A stretch of DNA of 64,000 nt from NCBI GenBank assembly GCA_021464245.1, contig JADCRB010000018.1, positions 2,151,261 through 2,215,260 of the forward strand, given 5' to 3'. Shown here piece by piece: positions 50,866 through 63,015 of this stretch (within the stretch, counting starts at the first letter, position 1; each line of letters starts with the position of its first letter). The notes beneath the pieces were generated by a model. That model was given only the letters and a program-made list of their open reading frames with translations. It did not search any database and had not been told where the DNA came from. The position numbers and the translations under genes are program-made. This DNA is from Carallia brachiata. Taxonomy: Eukaryota > Streptophyta > Magnoliopsida > Malpighiales > Rhizophoraceae.

Positions 50866-52004
50866 GAACAATTATGGGGAAAAGGATAATCATGCAGTCA
50901 ATTGAAGATAATAGTTTTCAATTAAAAAATCTTAGGTTCGAACTTCAAGATTCTTCCATCATTTTCCCGGTCCCTCAACTACTAAGTTATTAGCTCTAAA
51001 AATCCAAAAAAAAAAAAAAAACAAAACATATATGATTGTTAATGTATTGGTGTGTGATGGACTGGATTTATAGACCTCTCATAATAAATTGTTTTTTCAT
51101 AATAATTTTTATCAATAAAGTAAGAAAATAGTGTATATTGGGCTATTTGCGCCTTTAGCATATGATATATTTTTTCAACAACAAAAAAACATACATCATC
51201 GTTATATAAGTTATCGCATATGTGGTCCGAAATCGAAAATCACTTGTTGACATCCTCGTTCAACATCACCTATATAAAAGATCCCTCGTTCAAGCACTAT
51301 GTTAATGAATTTTAAACTCATTACTGTACCATATTATAAATCTTTATAAACTCTAGAGGCGGCGTTGGCAAAAGATTCGAACCAAGGCCAATGTGGAAGA
51401 AGATTCAGTGAATTACGGTTAGACTGTCATATCAGATAATATTAGCATATGATATTTGAGATGCATTTTGAGAAACCTAAATACAATATGCTCCAGTGTC
51501 TTAAAAGAAATTCCAGTAATTACAAAACTAAACAAGATTACTGGAATATAATATGCTCAAGTGTCTTAATTTGCAATAACTACTGAATGTTTTTGGTTAA
51601 TATTTAAAAAATTCATGATTTTTTTTGTGTGAATTAATAAATATAATATCATTTTTTAAAAATTATAATTTAAACTCTGTAACAATTTTTATTCGCAAAT
51701 CTATCATTTTATCTAGTTCAATATACAGAATCTATCAAAAGTAATAACTTGTCACTATGATGTGAACCAAATGTTACCATGTAATTTAAAAATATGGCAA
51801 TCATAATTTACTTCAGATACAAAAAATAATCACTAAAATTGATGATGTGATAGATTTGTTAGAGAAAATTCTTACAAAATCTAAATTATGAATTTTTAAA
51901 AATAAAATTATATTTATTAATTTGTCGAAAGATCATGAAAAAATGACATATTTGAGTAATCCTATTGTAAAAAAAAAAAAAAAAAAACAAGACTTTTATA
52001 GCAA
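50866..52004. other. AT-rich intergenic region
   Basis: I see no gene. Scattered 'ggttcgaac' motifs (50,935) and 'gattcgaacc' (51,374) hint at repeat relics. Confidence 0.5.
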
Positions 52005-52310
52005 ATTAATAACCGAAAGATTTTCAAGTTGTCGAACGTAAGTGCTTGTTTACTTTGAACATCAACGTAAGCGGATGTTGGCTGTTAGTAAATGCAATAA
52101 TTGCAACGAAAAAGTTGGAGAACTAGAGATGAGAACCAAGGAGGGAAGACAGGATTTGGTAGCACGTGAATTCCGTACGGATTCGTGTCGGCAAAGCTCC
52201 CATGTCTCCTCAAAGTCCCAGCGGTCCTTTTCTCTTTTCTTTTTTTTCTTTTTTTTTTTTGTTTTTTGATTTTTTTGACCAACTCAATTCAATTACTTGT
52301 TACTTGTTAG

Positions 52311-52518
52311 TGATGTTAGGTGGGCCAGCATCTTTTGCTCGGCACTGTCTCAATTTTTTTTGGCAGAAATTTAATTTTAAATAATATTTAATATTATTTT
52401 AAAAATATTTAATCATACTTAAATCTTAATTTTTTAAAAAAATTTAAAATTATTATTATTATTTTTTTCAAAGGAGCTCGGACAGTGCCGGCTCCTTTAT
52501 TCGGCCATACTGATATTA
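52311..52518. mobile_element. 192-bp MITE with 8-bp target duplication
   Basis: The ends are inverted: 'ggcc..gctcggcactgtc' on the left and, in reverse complement of the right, 'ggcc..gccggcactgtcc'. They are flanked by TGATGTTA (52,311-52,318) and TGATATTA (52,511-52,518). The 8-bp duplication fits hAT-type elements. The interior is AT-rich and non-coding. Confidence 0.6.
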
Positions 52519-52519
52519 T

Positions 52520-54164
52520 GTTTTTTAAATAAAAAAAAATCTATCACTAATATATCAATTATCTGATTTATAAATTAAAATTACAATAACTTCTATTTAT
52601 ATACTTTATTCAATTTAACCCAAAAAAATATATTTATTATTTAAATATTATTAAATCTAAATAACAGTTATATTTTCAATTTGTTCCAATACAGCTGCCG
52701 AAGTGGAAAGATGTTAGGCCAATTAACAGTACAACTCCTTGGAAGATTTAAAAAAAAAAAGATTAAAAAACAAATTAAAACAGCAATTTTTGACTATAAA
52801 CACCACGGATTGATTTTTCATTTTCCCCCCGAGTAGACTATGAAGTGACAATTCGTCACAAATTTACATTGTCTGATTTTTTTTTGGCTATACTTCTTTT
52901 TCTAAAAAAAATTTTCTGGGGTGATTTTTTGGTTTATTCAAGACGGAGACCGGTTGCCCTGTGAATCATACATTAAATTTCCCATTTCTTGTAAGTCTCA
53001 CATCGCCATTCATAAAACTTTCAATATAGATGCCTAGACTCTTTGAGCAACTAGTGGATTCTCTTTTGGGGCACTCCTTTGACGACTTTGTATTTTAAGA
53101 AAATAAAATTTTTTATTTAGAAAACATCGAATGTGGTCATATTTTTATTGAATAAAGATTTAGTTCCACTTCTCATTTTATTCAACAATTATAAAAGATA
53201 AAAATAAATTTACTTTGTCTAGCCTAGCTGATTTTATTATGAACAAAATTACGCATCTGCTTTTTTCTTGCCAATTTTTTTTCTTAGTTATAAATAACTT
53301 AATTAATTAAAGCTTTTTTTTAAACAACAGTAAAAATAATACTTCATTAAACATAAAGCATTGGTACAGTCTCTGCCTAAAAACACGCTGCACACTTGAA
53401 GTCCTAGCAGTCCAAAGCAATCCGATGACCCAATAGGAAAGAACAACTAATTAGATCATAGCACAGCCACAGGAAAACCCAGGTCCATAGCCCAGGCAAA
53501 GACCGGCAACACAAACTAAAAAATGCTCTCGGTGCATGTTAGTAGAACCGACACACAATAAGCCTTTCTGGACGTTTGTTTTTTAATTAAAACATCTGTT
53601 AAATTGAGCACACCATACAGGATGGTGAAGAAGTATGATAATAAAGTTATGGTCTGTACCAAAAAAATAATAAAGTTATGGTAGTTGCACCATAAACACA
53701 TGGCAGACAAATCTTGAATCTTTTCTTTGTTCCTACAAATCTTGAATCTTCATCACCCCCTTAACAACCCTCCTATTGTCTTATTCTTTGTTTTTCCTTA
53801 TCAATTTCAACTTATAATTAGGTCTATTGTATCTTTAATCCGAAAGACTTAGAAATGTCCACGGCTGTGAACCGATTGTTTTATCCCTGTCCTTTCGGCT
53901 AGGATTATGGCCTCATTTGGAACTTGACCAATCAAATGTCTCAAAAACAATTCGCAATTTTGAACAAACCAAAGTAAAACTAGTTCACAATTCATAATTA
54001 TTGTCTCGATCAAATAATTACAAAATCTTTGAGGTTAGACAGGGCAGTAAAAACAAACCTCTCAGACTTTGACTATAAGTTCAATCCTTAGTTTTCATCA
54101 TCAACATCCTAAAATAAAAGCAACTGACTGTGAGTTCTACAAATTTAAAATAAATCAAACTAAA
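52520..54164. other. AT-rich intergenic region
   Basis: I see no gene. 53,300-53,520 is less AT-rich and may be an old retroelement relic, without a supportable call. Confidence 0.5.
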
Positions 54165-54898
54165 TGTAAACATGTTAAAAAAAAAAAAATCAACTTCTAG
54201 AATGGTTGGCGTTGCCGCCACCAACCATTAAATAAGCCCTCCAACCCTTAGTTCAAAATATATTCAAAAAATTTATAAATAGAAAAATAAAGAGAACTTG
54301 AAAGAAAAAAAAAATTTTGAAAATCACTTAAAAAAATTTTTCTTTTTTTTTTTACGTGTTTTTACTTTACTGTATACTCTTTTAATTTCTTTTTGAGAGA
54401 TATTTCAGATATAAACCAAAAAAAATTTTCTGTATCCATTTCTAAATTTATTTTTGGGTTTATATTCTCCGATCGCTTTAAATCTGGATTTGTGAGAATA
54501 TAGATCTAAAAATATCAAAATATTACAAATCTAATTGAGATCAAGTCTCATACGGCCCTCAGCAAAATCTAGGTAACTCATTCAAGAACATGTCCCTTCG
54601 ACCCTTGGTGAAATCAAGCAAGATCGAGTCAGATCAGGTCTCTGCAGTTCTTAACTATAGTCTAAACGTCTACATCAGATCCAGTTTCAATACTACCCAG
54701 TTCAAGATAAAGCTGTGAAATTATTTCTGTTAATACAAGCTCGTGTAGCTCTTGACAGAACCACAAAGGAACACTAATCGAAAGATTTACGAAAATCGAC
54801 CTCACGTAAATTTTCTTTTATTTTAAATTTTTATTTGCAATTTGTAATTTGTATTTTCGAGTCTAACTGTTACAGGCTCGGGATTTACGTCCGTTACA
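54165..54898 (+). repeat. 5' LTR of the Ty3/gypsy element, promoter region deleted
   Basis: It begins TGTAAACATG, matching TGTAAACGTG at 63,680, and ends ...TTACA just before a 'ttctgacacgctcggtggga' block that occupies the primer-binding position in Tat-lineage elements. Compared with the 3' LTR, about 70-75 bp are missing after 'ccaccaaccatt', including the TATA-like CTATAAATAG. Confidence 0.8.
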
Positions 54899-54944
54899 AA
54901 TTTCTGACACGCTCGGTGGGACCTCTTCACCTCTCATCTCTTGT

Positions 54945-55115
54945 TCTTTAAAAAAAAGAAAAAAGAAAAAAAGGCAAAAGGGAAGCCGAGAGAAGGAAAA
55001 AAAAGGAAAAAGAAAAAAAAGAAAAAAGGTAAAAAGGGAGCCGAGAGAAAAAGAAAAAAAAAGGAAAAAGACAAAACAGATAAAAAGACAAAAAAAGAAA
55101 AAAAAATTTTTAACA
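54945..55115 (+). repeat. Purine-rich (GAAAAA)n leader of the retroelement
   Basis: Low-complexity A/G sequence lies between the primer-binding region and gag. Its apparent poly-Lys frame runs into gag but looks untranslated. Confidence 0.6.
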
Positions 55116-55132
55116 GGTATCCAACACATCAA

Positions 55133-56831
55133 ATGACACCAAAGAGGAGTACAGCTGTCGGTACCAGCAAAAAGGCAACTGCTCCACTGCCTTCATCAAC
55201 TACCGTACATGGGTATGCACGCGCAGAAACTTGCGGATGGAGACGATTTCTCGCCATCCAAACCCGACAAAATATCGAAACGGAGAGTCCACAGCTCGCA
55301 CAGCAACAGGATCTCTCCCCTAACTCTCTGGCCGCATGGAAGAGTCGATCACCCATTCCGATCAAAGTCGGGAGCAACACGACGAAGCCTGCTCAACAGA
55401 ATCTGACTCATTCTGTAGAGATCCACACAAAGAAATCAGAAGAGCCCTCTACCCCAGTATTTGGCAGAGTTTCGTCTGCCAACACCGGCGTTGTTGCAGT
55501 CATGATAACCAACACAACTAGCACAGAAGAAAGGATTACAAAATTGAAAAACAAGATTTTGCAGCTAATCAGAGTCGTGGAGGAAAAAGATCAACAGATC
55601 GCCGCTCTCAAAGGAAAGACCTGGATCCAAGTTGACCTTGAGATCCGCAAAGAGCAACCATATCCACTTGATTTTACTCTAGAAGCCACACCAGCCGACA
55701 TCTTCACTGCAGAAAAGCAACCAGGTAGTTCTACACAGCTGCTACTCTCAAATTCTGTAGTTTCGCTATCTGTTCAACAATTGCAGGAAATGATAGCTAA
55801 TACGATCCGTCTGCAATAAGCTACATCCTTCCAAGGATCACAGATGTATGTCAAACAGTACACCAGATGGATCGAAAGTCTCAACATGCCTTTGGGCTAT
55901 CAGCCGCTCAAATTTCAACAATTCGACGGACGAGGCGATCCTAAACAACACGTTGCTCACTTCGTTGAAATATGTAATAATGCAGGACTTAAGGAGATCT
56001 CTTGGTGAAGCAGTTTGTTCGTTCACCCAGGGAGACCGCTTTTACCAGGTTCATAAATCTTGAACCAGAATCAATCGACAGTTGGGAACAGTTACAACGA
56101 GAGAGTTCCTCAATAGATTTTTCAGCGCTCGAAGGATGGTAAGTATGATGGAACTTACCAGCACCAAACAAAGGAAAGGAAAGCCCGTTGTCGAATAGAT
56201 CAACAGATGGTGTCCCCTCAGCTTGGACTGCAAAGATCGTCTGACGGAGACTTCTGCTGTGGAGATGTGCATCTAGAGAATGCATTGGGAGTTGTTATAT
56301 ATCCTGCAGGGCATCAAACCATAAACCTTCGAAGAACTGGCAACTTGCGCACGTGATATGGAGATAAGCATCCAGACTTTTGGGGGCACAGTTCCCATCC
56401 AGCTAGACCAGCAAGGAGGCAGAAGGAAGACTAAAAAGCCCAACAGCTCAGAAAAAGGCAAAGAAGTGATGACTTTCGAAACCGCACTAATAAAAGTGGG
56501 AGCTTAAGCTAAGGTAAATCCTCCGACCCAAATAACTCAGCCAAAACAACAAGAAAGGCGGACGGTGACATTGCGAGAGTTGGAGCAGAAGCAGTATCCA
56601 TTTCCCGATTCAGACGTCCTAGACATTTTTGACCAACTCTTAGAGGCGAAATTGATTGAACTCCCAGAGTACAAGTGGCCCAATGAAAAGGGTCGAGTCA
56701 GAGATTCAAAATTTTGCAAATATCACCACATAGTAAGTCATCTAACCGAGAAGTGTTTCGTTTTGAAGGAACTGATCATGAAGCTCAAGAGCCAGAATAA
56801 AATCATTCTAGACCAAGAAGGCGTGACTTAG
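55133..56831 (+). pseudogene. gag: gag of Ty3/gypsy element, degenerate
   Basis: The frame opens at ATG 55,133 and runs to TAA at 55,817-55,819. The same frame continues past it into a retrotransposon gag core ('YTRWIESLNMPLGYQPLKF', 'FDGRGDPKQHVAHF'). A frameshift near 55,990 and several more stops follow. The 3' part (56,565-56,831) holds a Cys/His motif, 'CKYHHIVSHLTEKC', of the type seen in Tat-lineage Gag. The capsid protein would package element RNA, but this copy cannot make it whole. Confidence 0.8.
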
Positions 56832-57189
56832 GTAAACCAGACCACAATCACTTCAAATCCATCAGAAGAGGCAACCACCATAAGGAGGAACCGCTCGATG
56901 ACAAAAAGTCTACAATGGAGAAGGTATATGAAGCTCTTCAAACTCTTCTCGCTGACCCTCAGCTATTTACAACTTTGCAATCAACAGAAGTGTGGCGGAA
57001 TCAAGTCAGCAATACTCTCCATACCTCAGTTGGATCTCTGCCATCAGGTGATTCCAACTCAACGGAGCATCAAGCTGCCCAAAATCATGTCGGATGTTAC
57101 TCCGCTGTCTCATTTTCATATGAGGATCTCTTGCTGGTGTCCAAGCCCCACAATCGGCTACTGTATGTATCGGGCTATGTGAGAGAATA

Positions 57190-57440
57190 GAAGGTCCGAC
57201 GTATTCTGATCGACGATGGCTCGACAGTCAATATTATCCCAAAATCCACCATAAAGGAGCTCGGCATCAATATTGATGAGTTACCCGACAGTCGCTTGAT
57301 AATTCATGGCTTTAATTAAAGAGGACAGAAAGCAATTGAGATGATTCGCTTAGAGTTGATTATCAGTAATCTCACTTCTAGCATTCTATTTTATATGATT
57401 GATACACGTACCACGTATAAGATGCTGCTAGGATGATCGT
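57190..57440 (+). pseudogene. Retroelement aspartic protease, degenerate
   Basis: The sequence 'VRRILIDDGSTVNIIPKST' contains the D-x-G-S form of the retropepsin active site, one residue away from the common D-G-G-S. An in-frame TAA follows near 57,317 and a TGA near 57,434. It would process the polyprotein in an intact element. It precedes the reverse transcriptase by about 1 kb of decayed sequence. Confidence 0.75.
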
Positions 57441-58485
57441 GGATTAATGGAAATGGAGTTGTGCCCTCAAGCCTACATCAGTGCTTCAAGTACTACAAGA
57501 ACGGCGTTCAAAAAGTCAATGCCGACTTGAAGCTATTTGATGATGTTGAATCACATTTGGCGGATGCAGTCTTCTACTCCAACACAGACAATCCAGAGAT
57601 CGTTTCATCGAAAGCTACCTGGACTGGGGGCATCCAAAAAGAAGGAAAAGCTGTCAAATACTCTATCAATACACAACCTCAGACTCTGACAAATGAAAAG
57701 CTGCCACAGCTTGTTGAGCTTCGCCCGCAAGAGGCTGTATCCTCAAGCTCCACTCCGATCCTACGCTACGTGTCAAAGTCACGACGTCCAGAAGGTCAGC
57801 CCCCTTTTTGTTATTGTATAAATCCTAAATAGGAAGAATGACACAGTCAATCTAAGACAAAAGAACTACACAACTTGAAGGAAACTCACACTCTGCCAAT
57901 ACCAAAGATTGAGCCGATTTTGTCCTGAAAACCATTAAAAGGCTTCGTTAGACCACTCACGGGAGCAGTTGAAGGCGGCTCACTTCAAGAAAGAATAACA
58001 CATAAAGGATTCGATCCTAATGCATGCAAGCTCTTAGCCAAGGCGGGCTATGACTTCTCAAACTAGAGCACAATGGCTACGCTGTCATCCACACATGACA
58101 CCACTTCTCAATCATCACAGTCCCGACCCGGCTTAGGCTATCAGGAGAAGTCACCTATGCGGATCATGCTAAAGAGCTGAAGCAGAGCAACTGATGTACG
58201 TGTCATCACCATCACCACCAAACAGGACAGGCCTGTCCAATCAAACAGAGAAGTTGAAGTCAAAATCTCTACATTACACGTCACAATTAGCGAGGAGGCT
58301 GATTCCGACTCATTGGGCGTCGAAGTAAAAGAGGCTCTCTCGGAACTCGAAGATGGTGGTCAGACAACTATTGATGAACTCAAGGAGGTCAATCTTGGCT
58401 CCCTAGAAGATCCCCGACCTACATTTGTAAGTGCTTTATTTACTGCAGAAGAAGAGCAAGAATATGTTCAGGTATTAAGTCAATA

Positions 58486-59715
58486 GTGGACGTGTTCGCA
58501 TGGAGTTACAGAGAAATGTCCGGACTTGACCTGAAGATGGCGGTGCATCGTCTAGCAGTAAAGAAGGATGTTTGTTTTGTCAAGCAGTCACAACGACGGT
58601 TCCGCCCGGAACTCATTCCACAAATCGAGGAGGAGGTAAACGAGCTTATCAATGCCGCCTTCATCCTAGAGGTCATCAACCCAACGTGGATTCCCAACAT
58701 AGTCCTGGTGAGAAAGAAGAATGGATAGTTAAGGGTATGTGTTGACTTTCGAGATCTTAACAAGGCCTATCCGAAAGATGACTTTTCGTTGCCCATAATG
58801 GATATCACAGTTGATGCAACAACGGGCCACGAAGCATTGTCCTTCATGGATGGTTCTTTAGGCTATAACCAAATCAGAATGGCACCAAAGAATGATGGGT
58901 TGACGGAATTCCGTACCCCAAAAGGTATATACTGTTACAAAGTTATGCTGTTTGGATTAAAAAATGTTGGCGCCACTTATCAGCGTGCCATGCAAAAAAT
59001 TTTTGATGATATGCTGCACAAGATTATAGAATGCTATGTCGATGACTTAGTGGTAAAGACTAAGGAGCGCAAAGATCACCTCGAGGATCTCATGACAGTG
59101 TTTGAAAGATTTCGCAGGCATCAGCTCAAAATAAACCCTCTCAGGTGTGCATTCGGTGTCACCTCAAGAAAGTTTCTTGGATTCGTAGTGCGCATCGTGG
59201 AATCGAAGTTGATCAGTGAAAGGTTGAGCCAATTCAAAAGATGCCTGAACCTAAAAACCTGCACAAGCTGCGAAGTCTACAAGAAAAACTGGCCTACATT
59301 TGCCGTTTCATCTCTAACTTCGCTAGGAGGTGTCAACCTTTCCATCAGCTGATGAAGAAGGATGTTAACTTCGAGTGAGACGAAGCTTGCAGCAAAGCTT
59401 TCGAGAGCATAAAGAAGTACCTTTCCAATCCACCAGTCATGGGTGCTCCAATTCAAAAAAAGTCGTTGATTATCTATATTGCAACGTAGAAAACGTCTTT
59501 GAGAGCCTTGCTTGCATAAGAAAATGAGCAGGGAAAGGAAGTTACCTTGTATTACTTGAGTAGAACACTAAATGGTCCAGAGATGAACTACTCACCTATC
59601 GAGAAGATGTGTCTAGTGTTGTTCTTCGCTATTGATAAGATGAAACACTACATGTAGGTTCACACGGTACGTCTCATTGTTAGAATTGATCTTATCAAAT
59701 ATATCTTATCTAGAC
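58486..59715 (+). pseudogene. pol: Reverse transcriptase and RNase H, degenerate
   Basis: Polymerase motifs appear in order: 'INPTWIPNIVLVRKKNG', TAG, 'LRVCVDFRDLNKA', 'SFMDGSLGYNQIRMAPKN', 'FGLKNVGATYQRAM' and the catalytic 'YVDD' near 59,035. The TAG at 58,726 sits where the family has Gln. After about 59,230 the frame shifts. RNase H sequence follows with stops ('SLRALLA', 'YYLSRTL', 'NYSPIEKMCLVLFFAI'). The active-site residues of the polymerase core survive, but the reading frame does not. Confidence 0.88.
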
Positions 59716-59879
59716 CAGTCTTGTCTGGACGACTTGCCAAATTGACAGTAATTCTACAAAATTACGACATTGTTTACGTGCCTCAAAAAGCAGTCAAAGG
59801 ACAAGCTCTGGCGGACTTCCTTGCAGATTACCCTATCTCGTCCGATTGGAAGTTCACAGATGATCTTCCGGATGAAAAG

Positions 59880-60191
59880 GTCTTTTACACTGAGACACTG
59901 CCACCAAGGACGATATTCTTTGATGGTGTAGTAAGGCGAGATGGTGTTGGTGCTGACATAATATTTGTCACTCTTCAACGACAAATACTACTATATGCTA
60001 TCATACTTGGTGCGTTACGTCCAAATAATATTGCTGAATACCAGACTTTAATTATTGGTCTTCAAATGGTTGTCGATGTTAAGATTCTAACTATAGAAGT
60101 CCATGGAGTTTCCCAGGTCGTTATCAACCAACTTACAAGGTTGTATGATGTGAAAAAAGAGGACCTTGTGCCTTACCATCAACGTGCTTGA
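59880..60191 (+). pseudogene. Second (archaeal-type) RNase H domain
   Basis: The open frame 59,721-60,191 contains 'TIFFDGVVRRDGVGADI', 'NNIAEYQTLIIGLQMV' and 'VHGVSQVVINQL'. This second RNase H, downstream of the normal one, is characteristic of Tat-lineage plant gypsy elements. The Asp of FDG and the Glu of AEYQ are present, but the expected Asp in the G-D-S position has become Val. Confidence 0.75.
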
Positions 60192-60535
60192 CAGCTAATG
60201 GATGAATTTGAAAGTATCACCTTGGAGCATGTGCCTCAACGAGAAAATACTCAGGTAGACACTTTAACTAACCTTGCCACTTCTCTTGTAAAGTCATAAA
60301 TCTAGGATACAGTTGTTGCCGTATGCCAGAAATGGATCGTGCCACAAAAGGATGAAAAAGCTACAGCAACTAACACTGTATCGGTACGTCTCGCGAAGGA
60401 CGAGGATTGGTGTCAACCAATCATTGACTACCTACAGCACGGGAAGCTGCCCTAAGATCGTCATCATAAGACAGAAATTCAATAACGAGCTCTCTGATTC
60501 ATATATCTCAAGGATGCTCTGTATCGAAAGTCTTT

Positions 60536-61662
60536 TGATGGAGTTTTATTTCGCTGCCTAGGCGATGAAGAGGCAAAACAAGTTCTCGCTGAAGCACATT
60601 CTGGTGTTTGTGGCGGACATCAATTAGGGTCTAAGTTGCACTTTCAGCTCAAAAGGATGAGATACTATTGGCTAATCATAGTACGTGATTCCATTGAGTT
60701 TGCTAAAACTTGTCAAACTTGTCAATTTCATGCCAATTACATACATCAACCACCAGAGCCACTGCATCTAATTGTCTCATCTTGGCCCTTTGAAGCTTGG
60801 GGTCTCGACTTAGTGGAGCCTTTGCCAAAGTTGTCCCTAGGCCACCTCTACATTCTCACAGCAACAGATTATTTCTCAAAATGGGCCGAAGAGATTCCAC
60901 TAAGGGAAGTAAAGAAGGAACATGTCAACTACATCCAGACTCATCTGATATATCGCTATGAAGTTCCTCTGTTCATCATCACTGATAACAACAAGCAATT
61001 CTACAACAGCTTGATGGAACAGCTTGATGGACAAGCTTTGCGAGAAGTTCAAATTCAAGCAGTACAAATCATCCATGTACAATGCCTCGTCTAACGGTTT
61101 GGCTAAAGCATCCAGCAAGACCTTGTGTAATCTATTGCGGAAGATAGTCTCTAAATCGAAAAGAGATTGGCATGATAGAATTCCGGAGGCATTATGAGCA
61201 TATCGCACAACTTACCGGACCCCAACACAGGCGACGTCGTACTCACTTGTCTATAGTGTTGAAGCAATATTGTTGTTGGAAACACAAATTCTATCTCTGC
61301 ACATGGTTGTTCTGGAAGGACTCATATAGAAGGAGAATGCTCGCATACGTCTGGATGAGTTAGAAGCCTTTGATGAAAGGAGACTCGAAGAACAATAGCA
61401 ACTTGAGTGCTACCAAGCCCGGCTCACCAACACGTTCAACTGTAGAGTCCACTCTCGATCTTTTCAAGTCGGAAACCTTATTCTTGCAGTACGACGACCC
61501 ATCAACTTGAATCACCGGCCTGGTGACAAGCTTATTTCCAAATGGGACGAGCCATACTTAGTACATGAGGCCTATACCCATAACGCTTACATGCTGTCAG
61601 ACTAAGAAGGTGTCCGAATTGGCCTGATCAATGGTAAATTTCTGAAACAGTATTACGTGTAA
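60536..61662 (+). pseudogene. Integrase, degenerate
   Basis: The zinc-binding region ('AHSGVCGGH', 'CQTCQFH') is followed by the core with 'WGLDLVEPLP' and 'FIITDNNKQF'. The third acidic residue, expected in 'GLAEA', reads Lys (AAA at 61,105-61,107). Frameshifts occur near 61,050 and later. The C-terminal part can still be read ('VGNLILAVRRPI', 'INGKFLKQYYV') to the natural TAA at 61,660-61,662. Without the third catalytic residue it would be inactive even if translated. Confidence 0.8.
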
Positions 61663-61699
61663 ATATGTTAAAAAAAGGAAAATAAAAAAAATCAAAAAA

Positions 61700-62055
61700 T
61701 AAAAAAAAAAGTTCGAAAGTCCCGATCTGAAAGTCCAAGCGAAAGTCCAAAACACGAAAGTCCAAGCCCAAACACTTGAGCCCAAATCAGAAAACTCAAG
61801 CCCAACTCCAAAGCCTAAAAACCAAGCCCAAGTTCAAAAGCCCAAACACTTGAGCCCAAATCCAAAAGCCCAAAACCTGAAAACCAAGTCCAGGAAAACC
61901 AAACACTCAACCCCAAAACCAAAAAACCAAGTCCAATCCATAACCCAAACACTTGAGTCCAAATCTAGAAGCTCAAGCACAGATCCAAAACCTGAAAGCT
62001 TAAATCCAAATCCAAAATCCAAACACTCAACATCTAGTCCAACTTCTGGTCCGCA
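61700..62055. repeat. Tandem 'cccaaacacttgagcccaa' repeat spacer
   Basis: After integrase, variants of 'agcccaa', 'aaagtccaa' and 'cccaaacacttgagcccaa' recur (61,768, 61,839 and 61,946 among others). Tandem repeats at this position occur in other Tat-lineage elements. The sequence is open in one frame by composition only. Confidence 0.7.
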
Positions 62056-62179
62056 TGAATATAAACTGTAAACGGCCCAAAATATATAAAAGCAATCGTG
62101 AGTTTGAGTCTGAGTCTCTGCTTCAATCTCGCTTTAGTCTTCCCTACATATTAAACTTTTACTCCTCTGCAGCAGAAAA

Positions 62180-62746
62180 ATGGAGCCATCTGCAGAACAA
62201 TAGGTTAAGGAAGAAGAAAGGTCACCCCAAAAAAGATGGCACCCAACTATAGCGCAACTGCAAATTTTTGAGGAGTTTTTCTACAACAATGGAGGAATTA
62301 TCCCTAACTCATCACAAATTCTCCAACTTGTCTCACGACTACACCCGCTAGGGGTAGTCGAAGGAAAAAATGTATATTTTTGGTTCCAGAATTGGAGAAA
62401 CAGGGAGAGAGCGGCGCTGAGAGATGCTATTTCCAAAACAAAGCATGTTGTTTCTATAGTAGATCTCACCAGTACAGTTTTACCCTCAAATGAAGTAGGC
62501 CCGAGTTCTACCACTACAATGGTCTCTCCACGGTATGTTGATCAAAGTCGTAGTTTATGGGAGCATGCATACTGCTCCTAGTGGTTTTACGGAATCAGCC
62601 AAGGGTTCATCCCTCGTAGGTACTTAAGTTCAGGAGAAACTTTTCTAACAGAAAGAAGCTATTCCGGAATATTTCGGCAATATCAACCAGTCGGAAGGCT
62701 CCAGAAACGTCAACATCATCGACCCACCAGACGAGGCCAGGCTTGA
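62180..62746 (+). pseudogene. WUSCHEL-related (WOX) homeodomain frame carried by the retroelement
   Basis: A 188-codon frame runs from ATG 62,180 to TGA 62,744-62,746, with TAG at codon 8 (62,201) and codon 134 (62,579). Residues about 18-82 match a WUS-clade homeodomain: 'RWHPTIAQLQIFEEFFYNN' for helix 1, a 'P.SSQILQLVSRLHPLG' helix 2, then 'VEGKNVYFWFQNWRNRERA' for helix 3, where the family has (I/V)EGKNVFYWFQN and RER. The long loops that set WOX apart from other homeodomains are kept. The tail has no clear TL-x-LFP WUS box. It sits about 520 bp after integrase and about 930 bp before the 3' LTR, on the element's strand. A DNA-binding role is inferred. Both TAGs could be CAG with C-to-T change. 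The homeodomain itself has no stop. Confidence 0.75.
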
Positions 62747-63015
62747 CTTGGAGTTGCGCCTTGAGCCCCGCCAGGACCACTGACAAGATAAGGTGCAACA
62801 ACTTTAGCAGCACACGGTAACGACTTTTATTATGCTCGTCAGCCGCTGCCTCTCTTGTCTTTTATGCGAGAAAGGGACGTGGAGAACCCTACTAGATTCT
62901 ACGTATTTTCTTTTAGCTTTTAAAAAAAAAAACTCTCTTTGGTGTATGTATATATATCCTGCATGCCCGAATCATAACACTTACCCCCTCAGCTCTTCTT
63001 TTTCTCAGAAAGAAA

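Larger units (their letters stand above)
50143..52240. repeat. Three diverged copies of a short dispersed repeat
   Basis: Related segments lie at about 50,150-50,265, 50,785-50,865 and 52,005-52,235. They share 'aaagattttcaag', 'gactgttag..aatgcat' and, in two copies, 'ctcaaagtcc..gtcctttt'. They carry no coding capacity. Confidence 0.45.

Noticed and set aside
54941..55132. Lysine-rich frame upstream of gag
   Set aside because: It is encoded by a purine low-complexity leader and only happens to be in frame with gag. The likely gag start is 55,133.
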